From: Isochrysis galbana | Lineage: Eukaryota; Haptophyta; Isochrysidales; Isochrysidaceae | NCBI GenBank assembly: GCA_018136815.1 | Contig: CM030934.1 | Coordinates: 430,979-494,978 of the forward strand | Direction of reading: 5' to 3' | Length of the DNA stretch: 64,000 nt | In this document: piece by piece, positions 1 through 10,445 of the stretch | Position numbering within the stretch: the stretch's first letter is position 1 | Layout: every line of letters begins with the position of its first letter | The notes under the pieces: generated by a model | What the model was told of the DNA's origin: nothing | Database searches by the model: none | What the model saw: the letters and a program-made list of their open reading frames with translations, nothing else | Translations under genes and position numbers: made by a program

Positions 1-842
1 TCCTCCGTCTCATCCTCGTCGTCATCCTCATCGCTGTCGTCATTCTCCTCGTCGTCCTTTGAGAGGGCTGAAGGCAGCTGCCGATCGTCCGCGTCGCCAG
101 GATCAATTATGAGGGCCACATCCTCATCATCATCCTCATCATCGGGTGGAGGTAGAGGCGGGGGCGGCTTGGCAGCTGGCACCTTACCGATTGCCTTGAG
201 GTGCTCAAGCTCGCGTTGCGCAAGCTCAGCGCGCAGATCCTTTGCGCGGACCTCCTCCTGCGTCCCCTGACCGGGAGCCCTGTAGATGAGAGCAGCAGGG
301 ACACGGGACTTGCGGCATCAGCGCGATGGAGAAAGCCCACCGAGAGCTACTGGCAGTAAGGCAAGAGGGCAAAGGAAGGAGGGAGGGAAAATGTGAAGCA
401 GAAAAAGTGAACAACGGTGAGAAATGAGGTCGGGCAGCGAGGACGCGAGGGGCGCAGAGTGCAGAGCTGGATGGAGAACTGAATGAGTGAAGGGCACATG
501 GCCTCAGAGCGTGGGAAGAGAGAGTGGGGGCATAGAAGGATCAACTGCCGTGCGTAGTGTGTGGGGAGAGCATGTGGATGGTAGTGGTGGAAGATGAGGG
601 GAGGAAGGGGCGGCGGGGGATGGAGACGCAGGGTGGGTGGGCGGGTGGGAGGGACGGAGGGAAGGGCGCGGGGTAAGAGAGAGAGAGAGAGGAGAGACGT
701 GCATGGCGCACCTCTTCTTGACCGTGAGCTGTCCGGCCAGGTCGTGCACGTGCACGCGCGACACGCCCGCCACGTACCGGCCGCCTCCCTGCTCCTTGCC
801 GCCCACCGCCGTGTGGAAGGTTGGTCGGTGCGCCGTCGTCAT
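1..842 (-). CDS. CWC15: CWC15 spliceosome-associated protein, 5' part (runs off the window)
   Basis: Pre-mRNA splicing factor of the Prp19-associated complex (Cwf15/CWC15 family), acting in the nucleus. Exon 1 is 842-712 and opens with MTTAHRPTF, the family's hallmark N-terminus, followed by a Gly-rich stretch. The donor after 712 (GTGCGCC) and the acceptor before 279 (CTACAG) define a 432 nt intron and join in phase 2 to give KKR-APGQGTQEEVRAKDLR, the conserved middle of CWC15. Exon 2 (279-1) continues through a helical RAELAQRELEHLK segment, a Pro-rich linker and acidic runs (DDEDDDED, DSDEDDDEDETEE), then leaves the window just before the expected C-terminal LLxELEKIKxER helix. The gene is therefore 3'-truncated only by the window edge. 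Assignment rests on the start motif, the splice join and the order of acidic blocks; the family is known, the splice sites are inferred. Confidence 0.88.
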
Positions 843-1457
843 CGCCCCCGCCCTCCTCCCCTCCCCCTCTGCCCCAACCCTTCCCTCTTACACGCGCGCG
901 CCTCCTGGGGGAAGGGGGCGGAGGGGAGAGGGGGGGGGAGGGGCGGAGAGAGGGGCCCCCGATAGCTATCGGGGGGCGTTGGCTCCTGGGGGGTAACATA
1001 TATCAAGTCCTTACAAGTCACTCTTTTAAAAAAATACTCGACCCCGACCAGGAGACACGTCCACTCGGGGGCTCGGGGGGGGGGGGGGGGGGGGGGTTGT
1101 AAGGGGTAAAGCGGTAAAGCCGACCACCGCGACCAAGAGGTTGGGCATGGCCAGAGATTCGCGAATTTTTTGCGCAATTTGCAATTTGGGTGAGTCAACG
1201 AAAACGACATTTTCGACGAAACTTGGCGGGGGGGGGGGGGGGGCGCGGAGCTCCGACGCGAAATTTGGGCCTGTTGCCTCCCCCCCTAACGCCCAACGCC
1301 CCCCCCCCTCGCGCCCACGCGCCACGCGACCCTAGCTTCCTACGGAAGTCAAAAACAGTGGCAGTGTGTTCCTACGGAAGTCAAAAATCAAAAACAGCGC
1401 CGTACACTGTTTTTCATCGTGTTTTTAGGAGACCCCTATGTCCTATGTCCGGAACAA
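843..1457. other. Intergenic, G-tract rich, no gene seen
   Basis: Between CWC15 and the GA microsatellite no coding frame stands out. It holds a run of 22 G at 1075-1096, another of about 17 G near 1226-1242 and a C-rich stretch near 1280-1320. The string TTCCTACGGAAGTCAAAAA occurs twice near 1337 and 1370. An AAAAACAG/ACTGTTTTT inverted pair at 1388-1415 resembles the interior of the MITE at 21674-22221. Confidence 0.5.
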
Positions 1458-1965
<508 letters not shown>

Positions 1966-2589
1966 GGGGGGAGACTCTCCCCCTCCCTCTTCCCTCTTCC
2001 TCCTCTCTTCCCTGCGGCGGGGGCCCATGGCGCGCGCCTGCGGCCCCTCTTCAGGTCCCCAGGAGGCCTGCAGGGGGCCTGGTAGCACAGCTCAGGGGGC
2101 AGGTGAGGCTAGGGCATGGCCCTGGCCCCTCCTGCCTCTCTCTCGCTGGCTCTCGCGCCCCTGCCGGTCGACAGGAGCTGGCTGGAGGGTCCTGATCAGG
2201 GGGGCGGCTTAGGGGGGGAGGGGTTGGTCAGAGCGACACGCTGGCCAGCGCTTGCCAGGGCGTGCGATTTGTGCCCTGCTCTCAGGGGCAGGCGAGTGCC
2301 TGGGCTGTCTGGGTGAGTCCCCCCTACATCAGCAGCGCAGGGGGCAGGGGGGTGGGCTGGTTCTAGCCCCCCATGAGGGGAGTCGAGAGAGTGCCCCTCC
2401 TCCCCCTGGGCGACCAATCATAAGATTAGTGGCTTGGGCTTGTATGGGTATGGGTTAGCGTTATACACAAGGCTAGAGCCGCTCGGGCTTGGCACCCTGT
2501 CCTCCCTGCACACTCCGCTAAGCTACCGTGGACTGACAAGTGTGAGTTTACTGCTCTAGAAATGCGCCGGCTGGACGGCTGGACTCAGT
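1966..2589. other. Intergenic G/C-rich DNA, no gene supported
   Basis: No frame with recognisable protein similarity. The composition and some short strings (a gcagctcagggggcag-type stretch, ggccctggcccctcctgcct) are reminiscent of the middle of the 0.9 kb retroposon at 35931-36861 and 51658-52582, so it may be an old diverged copy; the match is too weak by eye to annotate as such. Confidence 0.3.
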
Positions 2590-2868
2590 GACCCAGCCCG
2601 GAACAGTACTCTCCAGGCTGGTACTCCCCCCCGCCGCGATGGCGTCCGCCGTACGTAGTCGCTGTGCCACCGTGTCACGTGCGTAGATGAGAGAAACTTC
2701 GGGGTCCCAGCGCCCGAGAGCTCGGAGCTACTGCTCCGTTCCGCCGGCGTCCGCCAGGTCCGTCGCGCTGCCGATGCAGAAGCTATGCACGCCGACCTCG
2801 GTTGCGTCTAGCTGGCCCGGGAGGCGGGCCAACAGCTGCTTCGCGTACTGGCTAAGCTCAGCCGTAGA
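2590..2868 (-). pseudogene. Tyrosine recombinase C-terminal fragment (DIRS/Crypton-type), decayed
   Basis: Read on the minus strand, the frame from about 2862 gives LSQYAKQLLARLPGQL, then VGVHSFCIGSATDLADAGG, one in-frame TAG, then LRALGRWDPEVSLIYARDT. This is the end of a tyrosine recombinase catalytic domain: the HxxR box (usually HSFRIGxAT), the helix ending in GRW, and the catalytic Tyr in the SLIYAR position. The Arg of HxxR is Cys here and the stop lies between the box and the Tyr, so the enzyme cannot work. Such recombinases mobilise DIRS-like retrotransposons and Cryptons in protists. I could not recognise a reverse transcriptase next to it, so the element type is open. Confidence 0.6.
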
Positions 2869-2984
2869 TTGGCGCTAGAGCCCCTGTTTTGCAGCCGCCG
2901 CCCGTCGCTTGTAGGCCGAATAGGGGGCCGTCGCGCCGCGCCCCAACCTAGCGCCCAACACGCAAAAGGGAGAGGCGAGCATGT

Positions 2985-3204
2985 GAGCATGTTCGTGTTC
3001 ACACACCCGTCAATGAGACGCATCCGACGTATGCGTTTCCCCGTACTCACCCTTCTCAAGGGCTACGGTCGCAGCCCTCGTCGTAGTCTATCCTGAGCAT
3101 GTTCGTGTTCACACACAACGTCAACGCGACGCATCCGGCGTATGCGTTTCCCTCTACTCACCCTTCTCAAGGGCTAGGGTCGCAGCCCTCATCACAGTCT
3201 ATCC
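2985..3204. repeat. 110 bp tandem duplication
   Basis: Two adjacent copies (2985-3094 and 3095-3204) share GAGCATGTTCGTGTTCACAC, the CGACGCATCCG/TATGCGTTTCCC block and TACTCACCCTTCTCAAGGGC. They differ at scattered positions. The second copy overlaps the last codons and stop of the minus-strand gene ending at 3192, so the duplication may have made or altered the end of that protein. Confidence 0.85.
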
Positions 3205-4847
3205 ACAGCCAATTTGAGCGCCTCCTCCCTAAGCTGCACGCCACCACCTCCTGGCAAGCGCTCCACCAACCCACATCGCTCAAGCTCCTTCCTAATTGTT
3301 GGGCAGTCCGGCACCTTTGCACGCGTGAATCGCGTCCCGATGAGCCAATCGATCTCACGTTCAATGTACTGGCGCCCAGGGACGAGGAAGTGCGCTAAGA
3401 ACAGGGCGCCCAGCGCCTGCTGCTTCGCCTTCCGCGGCCATGCGCTCAAGACGCGGATGCCGCCCTCCACGTGAATTAGGCCGGCAACTGATTTCTTCGC
3501 TATGATGACCTCTGACTCTTGTGCCGTGGGCACCGCATGCGGAAGGAAACAGCGGACAGAGTCTCGGCCATTGTTGCATATCTCTTCGGCGGTGGGCATT
3601 GGCTGACACACAAGGAGGCTCCAGCGCCCGGCGCCCGGCGCATGACCCTCGTCCCATCCATCGATTCTAAACGGCGGAAGGCGGGCATGGATCGTGCCAT
3701 GCTCGATGGTTCTGTCAGCGAGCATGCATCGCACCTCGCAGCAAACGGTGGGCTCGTCGACGTGCGTCTCGAGAGACGCAAATATGAAATTGTCTTCTTG
3801 CACCGTGCCGTGGCATACGGCATGTCTTTCGTCTGCTCCAGTCGTGGGGACAAAGGTGACCGACGCACGCGAGTACGCCCAGTCTTCCACTCTATCCTTG
3901 ACTGGCTCAAGTAAGACGCAGCGGTAGCGTCGGTAGGCGCGCGGTTCTGTGCAGTCAAAGCTGGCCCTCGGAGCGGACACCCATTGGGCAGCAAGCGGGA
4001 GGGCCCACCATGGACGGCGCGAAATGACTGCTGCTCGAGTGGCGAAGAGCTTGTCCCCATCGAGCACGAACTTCACCCGAGAGCTAGAGAGTGTGTACCG
4101 GCACGGGCCGGTATAGGTCTGCTCCCCCTCTCCGCCGTCGTGGCTGCCGTCCTGCTCCACGTCATCACTTAGGACGTGTGCCACGGACTCGACGCCATCT
4201 CTGACATTCACCAGAAGCCCGCGGCGCAAGAGATCGGCGATGATGGCTTTCACGAGTGCCTCTTCCGCCGTCTCCTCCAAGTGTGCGTGAACCACCATGC
4301 GCACGTCTTTGGCAGAGTAGCGTGCCTCGGGCACGAATCGCATGGCAAGCCAGAGAGATGCCCATAGCTGGTGCCTGTCTCGCGAGGGCCACCTGGAGAA
4401 GGTGTGCGCGACGGGCATTTCGGCGTGCTCGCGCATGTACTTGTTCTGCACCAGCAAACCGCGCAACACCTCCGACGCCAGTGAGCGCTCGAGGCCGAAG
4501 AGAACCCGCTGCTCTCGATCGCTTTCCCTCTCATCCCTCCCTTCTCCGTCCCCATCCCCGTCTCTCTCTGCCTCTTCCTGCCTCTCCCTCTTCATCTCCG
4601 TCTCCCTCTCTGTCTTTCGCTCGCTCTCTCCCTCTCCCTCTCGCCGCCCCTTCCACCGCTCTCGCTCACTCTCCGCCCTCTTGCCGCACTCCCTCCACAA
4701 GGTGAGCTGAGCGTCGGCGTGAAGCCAGAGAGGGGGAAGAGTGAAATCGTGCAGCTCCACTCCGCCCAGCGCCGACCGGCCGTCGTGTGAGCTGTATTCC
4801 AGCAGCAGTGAGCCGAAGGCGGCGGCCGACGGCGCCTCCGACCCCAT
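3192..4847 (-). CDS. Protein with two DUF2087-like winged-helix modules
   Basis: An intronless frame of 551 codons from ATG at 4847; the frame is open further upstream but has no earlier ATG close by. Two segments match the DUF2087 pattern (hydrophobic helix, FxPxxxYxxxEV, then a D/xxLRxxLxxxGLLxR helix-wing): an N-terminal one around residues 160-225 (AMRFVPEARYSAKDVRMVV then LLRRGLLVNVRDG) and a C-terminal one in the last 75 residues (AHFLVPGRQYIEREIDWLI then IRKELERCGLVERLPGGGG). The middle is a beta-rich region of unknown fold. Residues about 60-115 are an Arg/Glu ladder encoded by a CT-rich tract; consensus-like splice sites at 4669 and 4509 would remove it but change the upstream frame, so an in-frame low-complexity insert is the simpler reading. 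DUF2087 is known mainly from bacterial transcription-regulator-like proteins; function here is unknown. Confidence 0.6.
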   Translation of the reverse strand: MGSEAPSAAAFGSLLLEYSSHDGRSALGGVELHDFTLPPLWLHADAQLTLWRECGKRAESERERWKGRREGEGESERKTERETEMKRERQEEAERDGDGDGEGRDERESDREQRVLFGLERSLASEVLRGLLVQNKYMREHAEMPVAHTFSRWPSRDRHQLWASLWLAMRFVPEARYSAKDVRMVVHAHLEETAEEALVKAIIADLLRRGLLVNVRDGVESVAHVLSDDVEQDGSHDGGEGEQTYTGPCRYTLSSSRVKFVLDGDKLFATRAAVISRRPWWALPLAAQWVSAPRASFDCTEPRAYRRYRCVLLEPVKDRVEDWAYSRASVTFVPTTGADERHAVCHGTVQEDNFIFASLETHVDEPTVCCEVRCMLADRTIEHGTIHARLPPFRIDGWDEGHAPGAGRWSLLVCQPMPTAEEICNNGRDSVRCFLPHAVPTAQESEVIIAKKSVAGLIHVEGGIRVLSAWPRKAKQQALGALFLAHFLVPGRQYIEREIDWLIGTRFTRAKVPDCPTIRKELERCGLVERLPGGGGVQLREEALKLAVDRL

Positions 4848-6195
4848 CGAAGCTTGGCGACGCGGGCCCACGCCCAAGATCCAAAAACATTATCAGGGGG
4901 TTTTAGGGAGTTTGATCGGGGTTTGACATCAGATTTGACCGCAGACCTCGCGATCAAACCGCGATGAACCGGTTTACTTTGACCTCGCAAGGGGGCGGGA
5001 AGATCAGACCCAGTTGGTTCACCTACTGGTTTTTCTTTCTCTGGCGCCTGGCATTGTGGCGGTGAGCGAGAGCGCCGTCGCTGCCGCAAGAGGGCCCTCT
5101 GGCCTCTGGCAGCTAGCAGCCTGCAGCGACACATGCACAGCATGTCCCCACACCAAGTGGCGTTGCCGTCTTCCCGCCAGCCCATTCATCGCAGCCCGCC
5201 CGCACCGCGCGCGCGCAGGTGACGACGAGCACGTACGTGACAATGAACTATGCTCCGGAGCAACGCAAGTATGCACGTATGCACTCCTTCGCCCTATCCG
5301 CCGCTCGCCGCGTCTCGTTTCACTCCCCGGCGCCCGGCGAGGAACCACTCACTCTCCTGGCATGCCTGATGGCTTGCCAGGAGCGCACTGCCTTGCTAAC
5401 CCATTCCTCTCCCCACAGGCACGCCTGATTCGCCCGCTCAGGCCTGTCGTGGCGAGCCCATCCCTCTGACCAGCCCTAGCCCGGTCACTCACTATGGGGG
5501 TACGATGCGTACAAATAGGTCGCCGCGTCAAGCTTCCGAATTTGTGCTCAAAGGGCCCACGGGTGCTCTCGTCTTCTATTTTAAGCGCCGCCTTCAACGT
5601 TCGGTTTCTCGGTTATCTTTGGTTCTCTCGCCTTGTAGTTCTAATTCTGGATTTCTTCTATTTCGGTTATTTTGTTCTCCTTCCATGCAACTCGTCGAGA
5701 CGACTCGAATTTAGTCGGGGAGTGTCGTATTCCATACGAGGACAGACTTTTACTTTTAGCCGGCGAGCTATTTTAACTCTCAAGGTCTCGTTGATGGGTA
5801 TATCGTCTCTTCTCCTACTTTCGCTTGATGACATCAAACGTTCCACGATTGTCGTCCGTCTTCTGTTATACGTTATACCTAGGCCTGAGCGAAAATATGT
5901 AGTTTTTCGTGCCCAAATATGTGGGGAAAATATGTGGAAAATATGTAAAAACTTGCCCAAATATGTGGAAAAATATGTAGCTTTTGCCCCCCCAAAAAAA
6001 CCTCTCGTGGCCGCATTCCCCGCTTCCGGCCTCGCCGCACATGCTCTTTGTCATTGTCACTCTTTTCACTCTTCTTTGTGCCTCTCCTCTCTCCCCTACA
6101 GACCCTTTCTTTCTAGCTATTGCTGTATACAATGTGTGTACCATGAATCGAAACAGAGAATCTCGCCGCACACAGCACACACTACACACTACACA
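4848..6195. other. Intergenic, with an AAATATGTG-rich patch at 5885-5985
   Basis: No gene recognised. The first part is ordinary GC-rich sequence. Around 5560-5880 composition becomes more AT-rich and CT-rich. At 5885-5985 the strings AAATATGTG, CCCAAATATGTG and GGAAAATATGTA recur six or more times; similar patches lie at 19680-19760 and 59140-59240. Confidence 0.5.
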
Positions 6196-6543
6196 CTACG
6201 ATGACGAGGCCTTGTTGCGCTTGTTGTTGTTGTAGCGCAACATGACCGCTGCCTCCACTTGGTCGGCCAAGGAAGAAGACCGTTCAGAACCAAACATGCA
6301 TGTCAACAAAGAAAAGACACGTTCACTTGAGGCAGAATTGGGACTCAGACACATAACAATCCTTGCAACCTGGGCCCAATGTGGAAATTGGTTTTGATTC
6401 GATGCCCACCAAGCGAGAACATCCCTGGTGAATGCCTTCATGTCAGAGTGGTCCACTTGCACGCCTCTACACGCCACCATGTAGGAAGGGAGCTCTTGCA
6501 TCAAGTGCTCGGTATCACAGAGTGCCGTCATCTGCCAACACAA
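6196..6543 (-). pseudogene. hAT transposase C-terminal dimerisation fragment
   Basis: The minus-strand frame contains the hAT C-terminal signature: VLAWWASNQNQFPHWAQVAR, the SPNSASSERVFS box and the following leucine-rich helix ending in AAVMLRYN. Only the last ~100 residues of a transposase of usually 600 or more are present; the catalytic part is absent and the frame upstream is broken. It is a relic of an autonomous element of the type that could have mobilised the 8 bp-TSD elements in this window. Confidence 0.75.
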
Positions 6544-6654
6544 CCCATTGGTCCTTACCGATAGAATCGGCTTTACCGATAACTTTGTCTGCCAGATTCC
6601 TTTTCATCAAGTCATCAGCCTCTTTCATCATGTGCACCACCTTCTGGACTCTTC

Positions 6655-6900
6655 TCTACTGTGGATGCTGGTAGCGGCTTCACCCGGGTATGGCCCGCGC
6701 GAGCCATGACCGCCGAGGTCGCAGCCTCAGCTCTAGGCCAATTCATTGCAGACGTCGCCGCTCATCTTCGCTCCCTTGACGGCACATACAAGCCCTCCAT
6801 TGTGCGATCCGACAAGGGAAGCGCTTTCCTCTCCTATCACTTCCGAGACTTCCTTGCTCACCGTCGTATCCGTGCAAGCTACTCATCGGAATACTGTCGA
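6655..6900 (+). pseudogene. Integrase catalytic core fragment (copia-like)
   Basis: The plus frame reads VDAGSGFTRVWPARAMTAEV, a helix with LGQFIADVAAHLRSL, then IVRSDKGSAFLSYHFRDFL. The first D (VDAGSG), the second D (RSDKGSAF) and the spacing between them are those of a retroviral-type integrase core; the third acidic residue is missing because the similarity stops at about 6900. No reverse transcriptase is attached. This is a broken piece inserted next to the hAT fragment, and is not part of the minus-strand Ty3-like remnant that follows. Confidence 0.6.
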
Positions 6901-7169
6901 GTCGAGCGGAGCCGGAGGGCTCTGAGCCACTCCGTCGCGAGCAGCACCGGCGGCTAGCGCGGCGCTTTGGCCCTCCTCCCCACCGGGAGTCGGGTGAATG
7001 AAATTCTGGACTGGGTCGGGCAACCCCATTTGGGTGTCTGGACGGGGAACGAACGGCGAACGAAGGGCTGTGGGGCGGCGAGGCGCTCCTAGCGGCCCTA
7101 GTGTGATGGGTTGTAAGAGATTGTTAGACCTACAAAGAACTCTTCCCTCAGGGAGGGAGCCTAAGCTGC

Positions 7170-8660
7170 TTGAGTGCAGCGACGCAGCGAACAACGACGG
7201 ACAACGAAGCTGAGAACAACAGGTTACACCGACTCACGAACACACCGGAATCATTCACCCAAACCAAGCAAATTATCAAGCAACCGCGACACCTTCATGT
7301 CGGTACGGCTCTGTACTCGACAAATCAGTCCCGGTGAGCTCCAGAATACGCGAAACAAGAACCGAACAAAGATTCGAACCGGCGTCGGTTCGAAGCTGCC
7401 TAGGGACTCCATAACGCGTCACAATCAAGCGGATGAACATGTCCAAGGCCATCTCCGACGAGGGATCCCCATTCGACGGCTCAGCCTCAATCCATCGAGT
7501 GAGCGAGTCGATGAAGACGACCAGCTTGTCGTAACCCGAGACTCCAGGCACGAAGTTGTGAGTGGGAGCCAGTGAGAGCACGTCGCAGTAGACCACATCA
7601 AAGGGGTAGGTACCCACGGAGAGACCGGAGGGCGACGCTAGAGCCCTCGGTAGCGGCTTGGCGAGGGTGCACTCGTGGCATTCCCGGACGTAGGATGCAA
7701 CGTCGGAAGACATGCCCGGCCAGTATACCCGAGTACGAAGAAGACCGGACATACGAGAAACTCCAAGGTGACCGGAGCGATCGTGGTAGGCGAAGAGGTA
7801 GCGAGACCGCAACGAGGGCGGAACATAGAGCACTAGCGAGTCCGGGTCGGTGGAGTCAGGAACGGTGCGATAGTAGACGAGCCCATCGTGAACGACGAAA
7901 CGGCGAAACATCTTGGATTGCTGAGCGGGAACAGGAGCGACAGAACTGGAACACGAATCATCTTCGGCAATGGGGCCTGAGGCGGCGGCCTGCGGAGGCG
8001 ACCCTTGGCCTGATGGCTCGTGATTGACCGTCTCTCCTGAGCCTAGGAGTGGCTCTACGAACGGATCTTCCGCCAGGGCCGCTCTCATCTCTTCGGAAGT
8101 CGGAAGCATCGCTCTTTGCCTCGCCTGAAGCCTTAGAGCGTACGCTAGCCACAGTTTGCTTCGTCGAGGTCCGGGATTGATGACGCTTCACCCGGGCCTG
8201 TTCGTAAGGGCTGAGGTACCGTTGGCAGAGATTGACACACGAGAGCGCCGACCGACCTAGCTCGTGGTTCTCTACGCGGAAACGAGTCTCCGCGAGCACC
8301 TCCGCAAATTTAATCGCATTGTCGACGCCGCGCTGAGGATCAACCTTATCATTCCGAATGATTTCCTCGAACCTCTGGTTGATCTCATGGGCCATGTTTG
8401 GATGATCCCACACGTTGGTGGAGTCGAGCGAGAGAGAGAGAGACTCCGCAGCGACGGCCGGAGCGTGTCTCCGTTGTAACTTCCCCACGTAGCGGAGAGT
8501 CCGAAGGGGAGCGTCATGTCGCGCGACCACGGCGATCACTTTGGATACAGATCGCAACGAGATGTCTTCACAACCGAATAAATCTTGCCGTTGAGCGTGA
8601 ACCTTCTAGACGCTTCTAACGAACAACCCTGAGTAGCAACCAAGGGGAAGAAACACCAAA
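7170..8660 (-). mobile_element. Ty3-like retrotransposon remnant, internally deleted
   Basis: On the minus strand a leader/gag-like region (about 8660-8110) is followed by an integrase (8109-7276) and then a short untranslated stretch (7275-7170) containing CTTGGTTTGGGTGAATGATT. Reverse transcriptase and RNase H are missing between the first two parts, so the element is internally deleted. The outer segments recur together on the plus strand at 35680-35930 and 36880-37100 and in part at 27030-27720, which shows they belong to one family. Long terminal repeats were not identified. Confidence 0.6.
7276..8109 (-). pseudogene. Ty3/gypsy-type integrase, C-terminally truncated
   Basis: The 277-codon frame has a linker, then YLFAYHDRSGHLGVSRMSGL and CHECTLAKPL, the HHCC zinc-binding module (H-x-H near GHLG and CxxC), followed by the core: FDVVYCDVLSL, FIDSLTRWIEAEPS and YGVPRQLRTDAGSNLCS. 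The first catalytic Asp (DVLSL) and second Asp (TDAGSN) are visible. The sequence ends 20 residues later, short of the catalytic Glu region, so strand transfer activity is not expected. The upstream polyprotein is not in frame. Confidence 0.75.
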
Positions 8661-9304
8661 GGGGCCAAGGCTTGCATGTAACTTGCACCAAGGGGAAAGA
8701 TTCCCTCACCTAGGAAGCGAACCTACACCGGTCTCCAAGGGGAGATGGCAAATTAAACCTCAAATCTCGAGCGGCTAGAGCAACCGACTCGCTCGCCAAA
8801 ACCTTGACCGAGAAGAAAGAAGCAAGGACCTACAAGCCAAGGGTAGCGGACCTAGGGAATGTGAGAGGAAGTTTCCGAACGCCAACGCGAACGCCAAACG
8901 CGGGAAGGCAACGAAACCCTAACCAGGCCAAGCAGAACCTATGAAGAACAGGCCTGGACGACAACAAAAGTGAGCAGGTCCCAAGAAAGAACCGGAACCC
9001 AACAAGAAACAACAAGCCTTGCAAGAAGCTAAATAAGCCTTCACAAGGTAACCTGATAGCCTGAGACAAGCGCGCGGCGAGTGACAGGCAACCTGGCTCC
9101 TTTGGGTCAAGATTACCCGAAAGGAGGAAACCTGGAATCTAGACGGCTTCCACCCCCTCACTGGCACTGGAGCCGTCCGATGGCTCTGGGGTCTGGGGGG
9201 CTGCGCATCGCTGCGTCTGCCTCCTCCCACCCCCCGAAGACTTCGCGCGCGCGGGGGGGGGGGGGAGGGGGGGGGGGGGGCTCGCAAACCTGCGCCTACC
9301 ACCT
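8661..9304. other. Intergenic, no gene seen
   Basis: Purine-rich sequence followed by a G-run cluster at 9248-9280. The part up to about 8700 still resembles the leader of the Ty3-like element. The final bases TAACTAAG (9305-9312) are the left target duplication of the next element. Confidence 0.5.
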
Positions 9305-9312
9305 TAACTAAG

Positions 9313-9752
9313 CAGTGATGGTGCATCAGTACTGGCGTCAGTTTTTTACATCAGTGTCAGTTCACCTCAAGCTGACAACTGATGTCAGTTGTCAGTTGTC
9401 AGCAGCTTGGAGCGGGGAGAAAAACAAAACACGCAGTCCTCTTTACTTTCTACAGCCAAAGAAAAAAAATTGGAAAACAAGCCAATCTGGGGTTCGAACT
9501 CGTGCCCAGCATCGCACACCGCAAGCACAGTGCGTCCTGAGCCGCTAGGGGCCCGTTATCGAACAAGGGCCGGGCGTTTTGTCTTATATAGATTTGCAGC
9601 AAAGACACAGGTCACTGATGTCAGCTGATATTCTGCTCGCTCAGAGCCTTTGAGGTGATGTCAGCTGATGGACCTCATCAGCTGACATCAGCTACTGTTG
9701 TCAGTGTTAGCTCGAAGTTGGTGTCAGCTGACGGACTGATGCACCATCACTG
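9313..9752. mobile_element. hAT-type MITE, 440 bp, with perfect 8 bp target duplication
   Basis: The ends are perfect 18 bp inverted repeats, CAGTGATGGTGCATCAGT at the left and its complement at the right. They are flanked by the 8 bp direct repeats TAACTAAG at 9305-9312 and 9753-9760. Eight-base duplications and termini beginning CAGTG are typical of hAT elements. Sub-terminal DNA is packed with TCAGCTGA/GATGTCAG strings in both orientations. There is no transposase frame, so it is non-autonomous. The interior (9483-9562, minus) has a B-box-like GTTCGAACCCC and an A-box-like TAGCGGCTCAGG, suggesting a captured tRNA-like sequence. Confidence 0.88.
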
Positions 9753-9760
9753 TAACTAAG

Positions 9761-10445
9761 AGATGGGCACCGCGACCTTTTTGCACTAAAAACTAAAAAG
9801 TGGGTGGTGCCGAAGGGGTTTACTTTACTTTATACTTCAGATCGAACCCGTCCGCGGCAAGGGCGGCGGCGTTGGCTCATCCCCGGTCAAATCTCGCCCT
9901 CCCCCCCCCTCCTCGCGCCCCCCCGGCCCCCTCTCCCCCCGCCCCCCTCTCTCTCTCTTTCCCCCCCGCTTCCACCTTACCTCGCTTGATCTTCTCTCTT
10001 CCTCTCTCTTCTTCTCTCTTCTCTGTTCTCTGGTATTCTTCTCTCTGTTCTGTGCTCTGTGTGTGGTGCTCTGTTCACTCAGTTACAATATCTGTGTACT
10101 GCCCTCCCTCTCTCTCCGTCTCTCTTCCTGATAGTCTACTACTACTACTACTACTACTCTCTCTCCCTCTCTCCCTCTCTCCCTCTCTCCCTCTCTCCCT
10201 CTCTCCCTCTCTCCCTTGGCGGGCGCGGCGCGGGGGCGGCGCGCGAGAAAGAGACGAGGGAGAGGGGGGAGAGAGAGAGAGGGAGGGAGGGAGAGAGAGG
10301 GAGGGAGGGAAGGAGGGAGGGAGGGCAAGCCAGTGGGAGAAAGAGAGAGGAAGAGCGACGAGGGGAACGGGGGAGAGAGGTGAACCGGGTAAAAAGAGCA
10401 GTGCAGAGGGCCGAGAGAGAGGAGAGATAGAGAGAGGGTCATACG
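9761..10445. other. SEC16 upstream region, microsatellite rich
   Basis: C-rich and CT-rich sequence with (CTA)n at about 10137-10156, (CTCTCC)n at 10158-10216 and GA/GAGG tracts at 10255-10440, ending just before the SEC16 ATG. No other gene is seen. It presumably contains the promoter and 5' leader, but I recognise no core element. Confidence 0.5.

Noticed and set aside
9483-9562. Functional tRNA gene (minus strand)
   Set aside because: The T-loop-like GTTCGAACCCC is present but the T stem and acceptor stem do not pair and the anticodon loop would have six bases.
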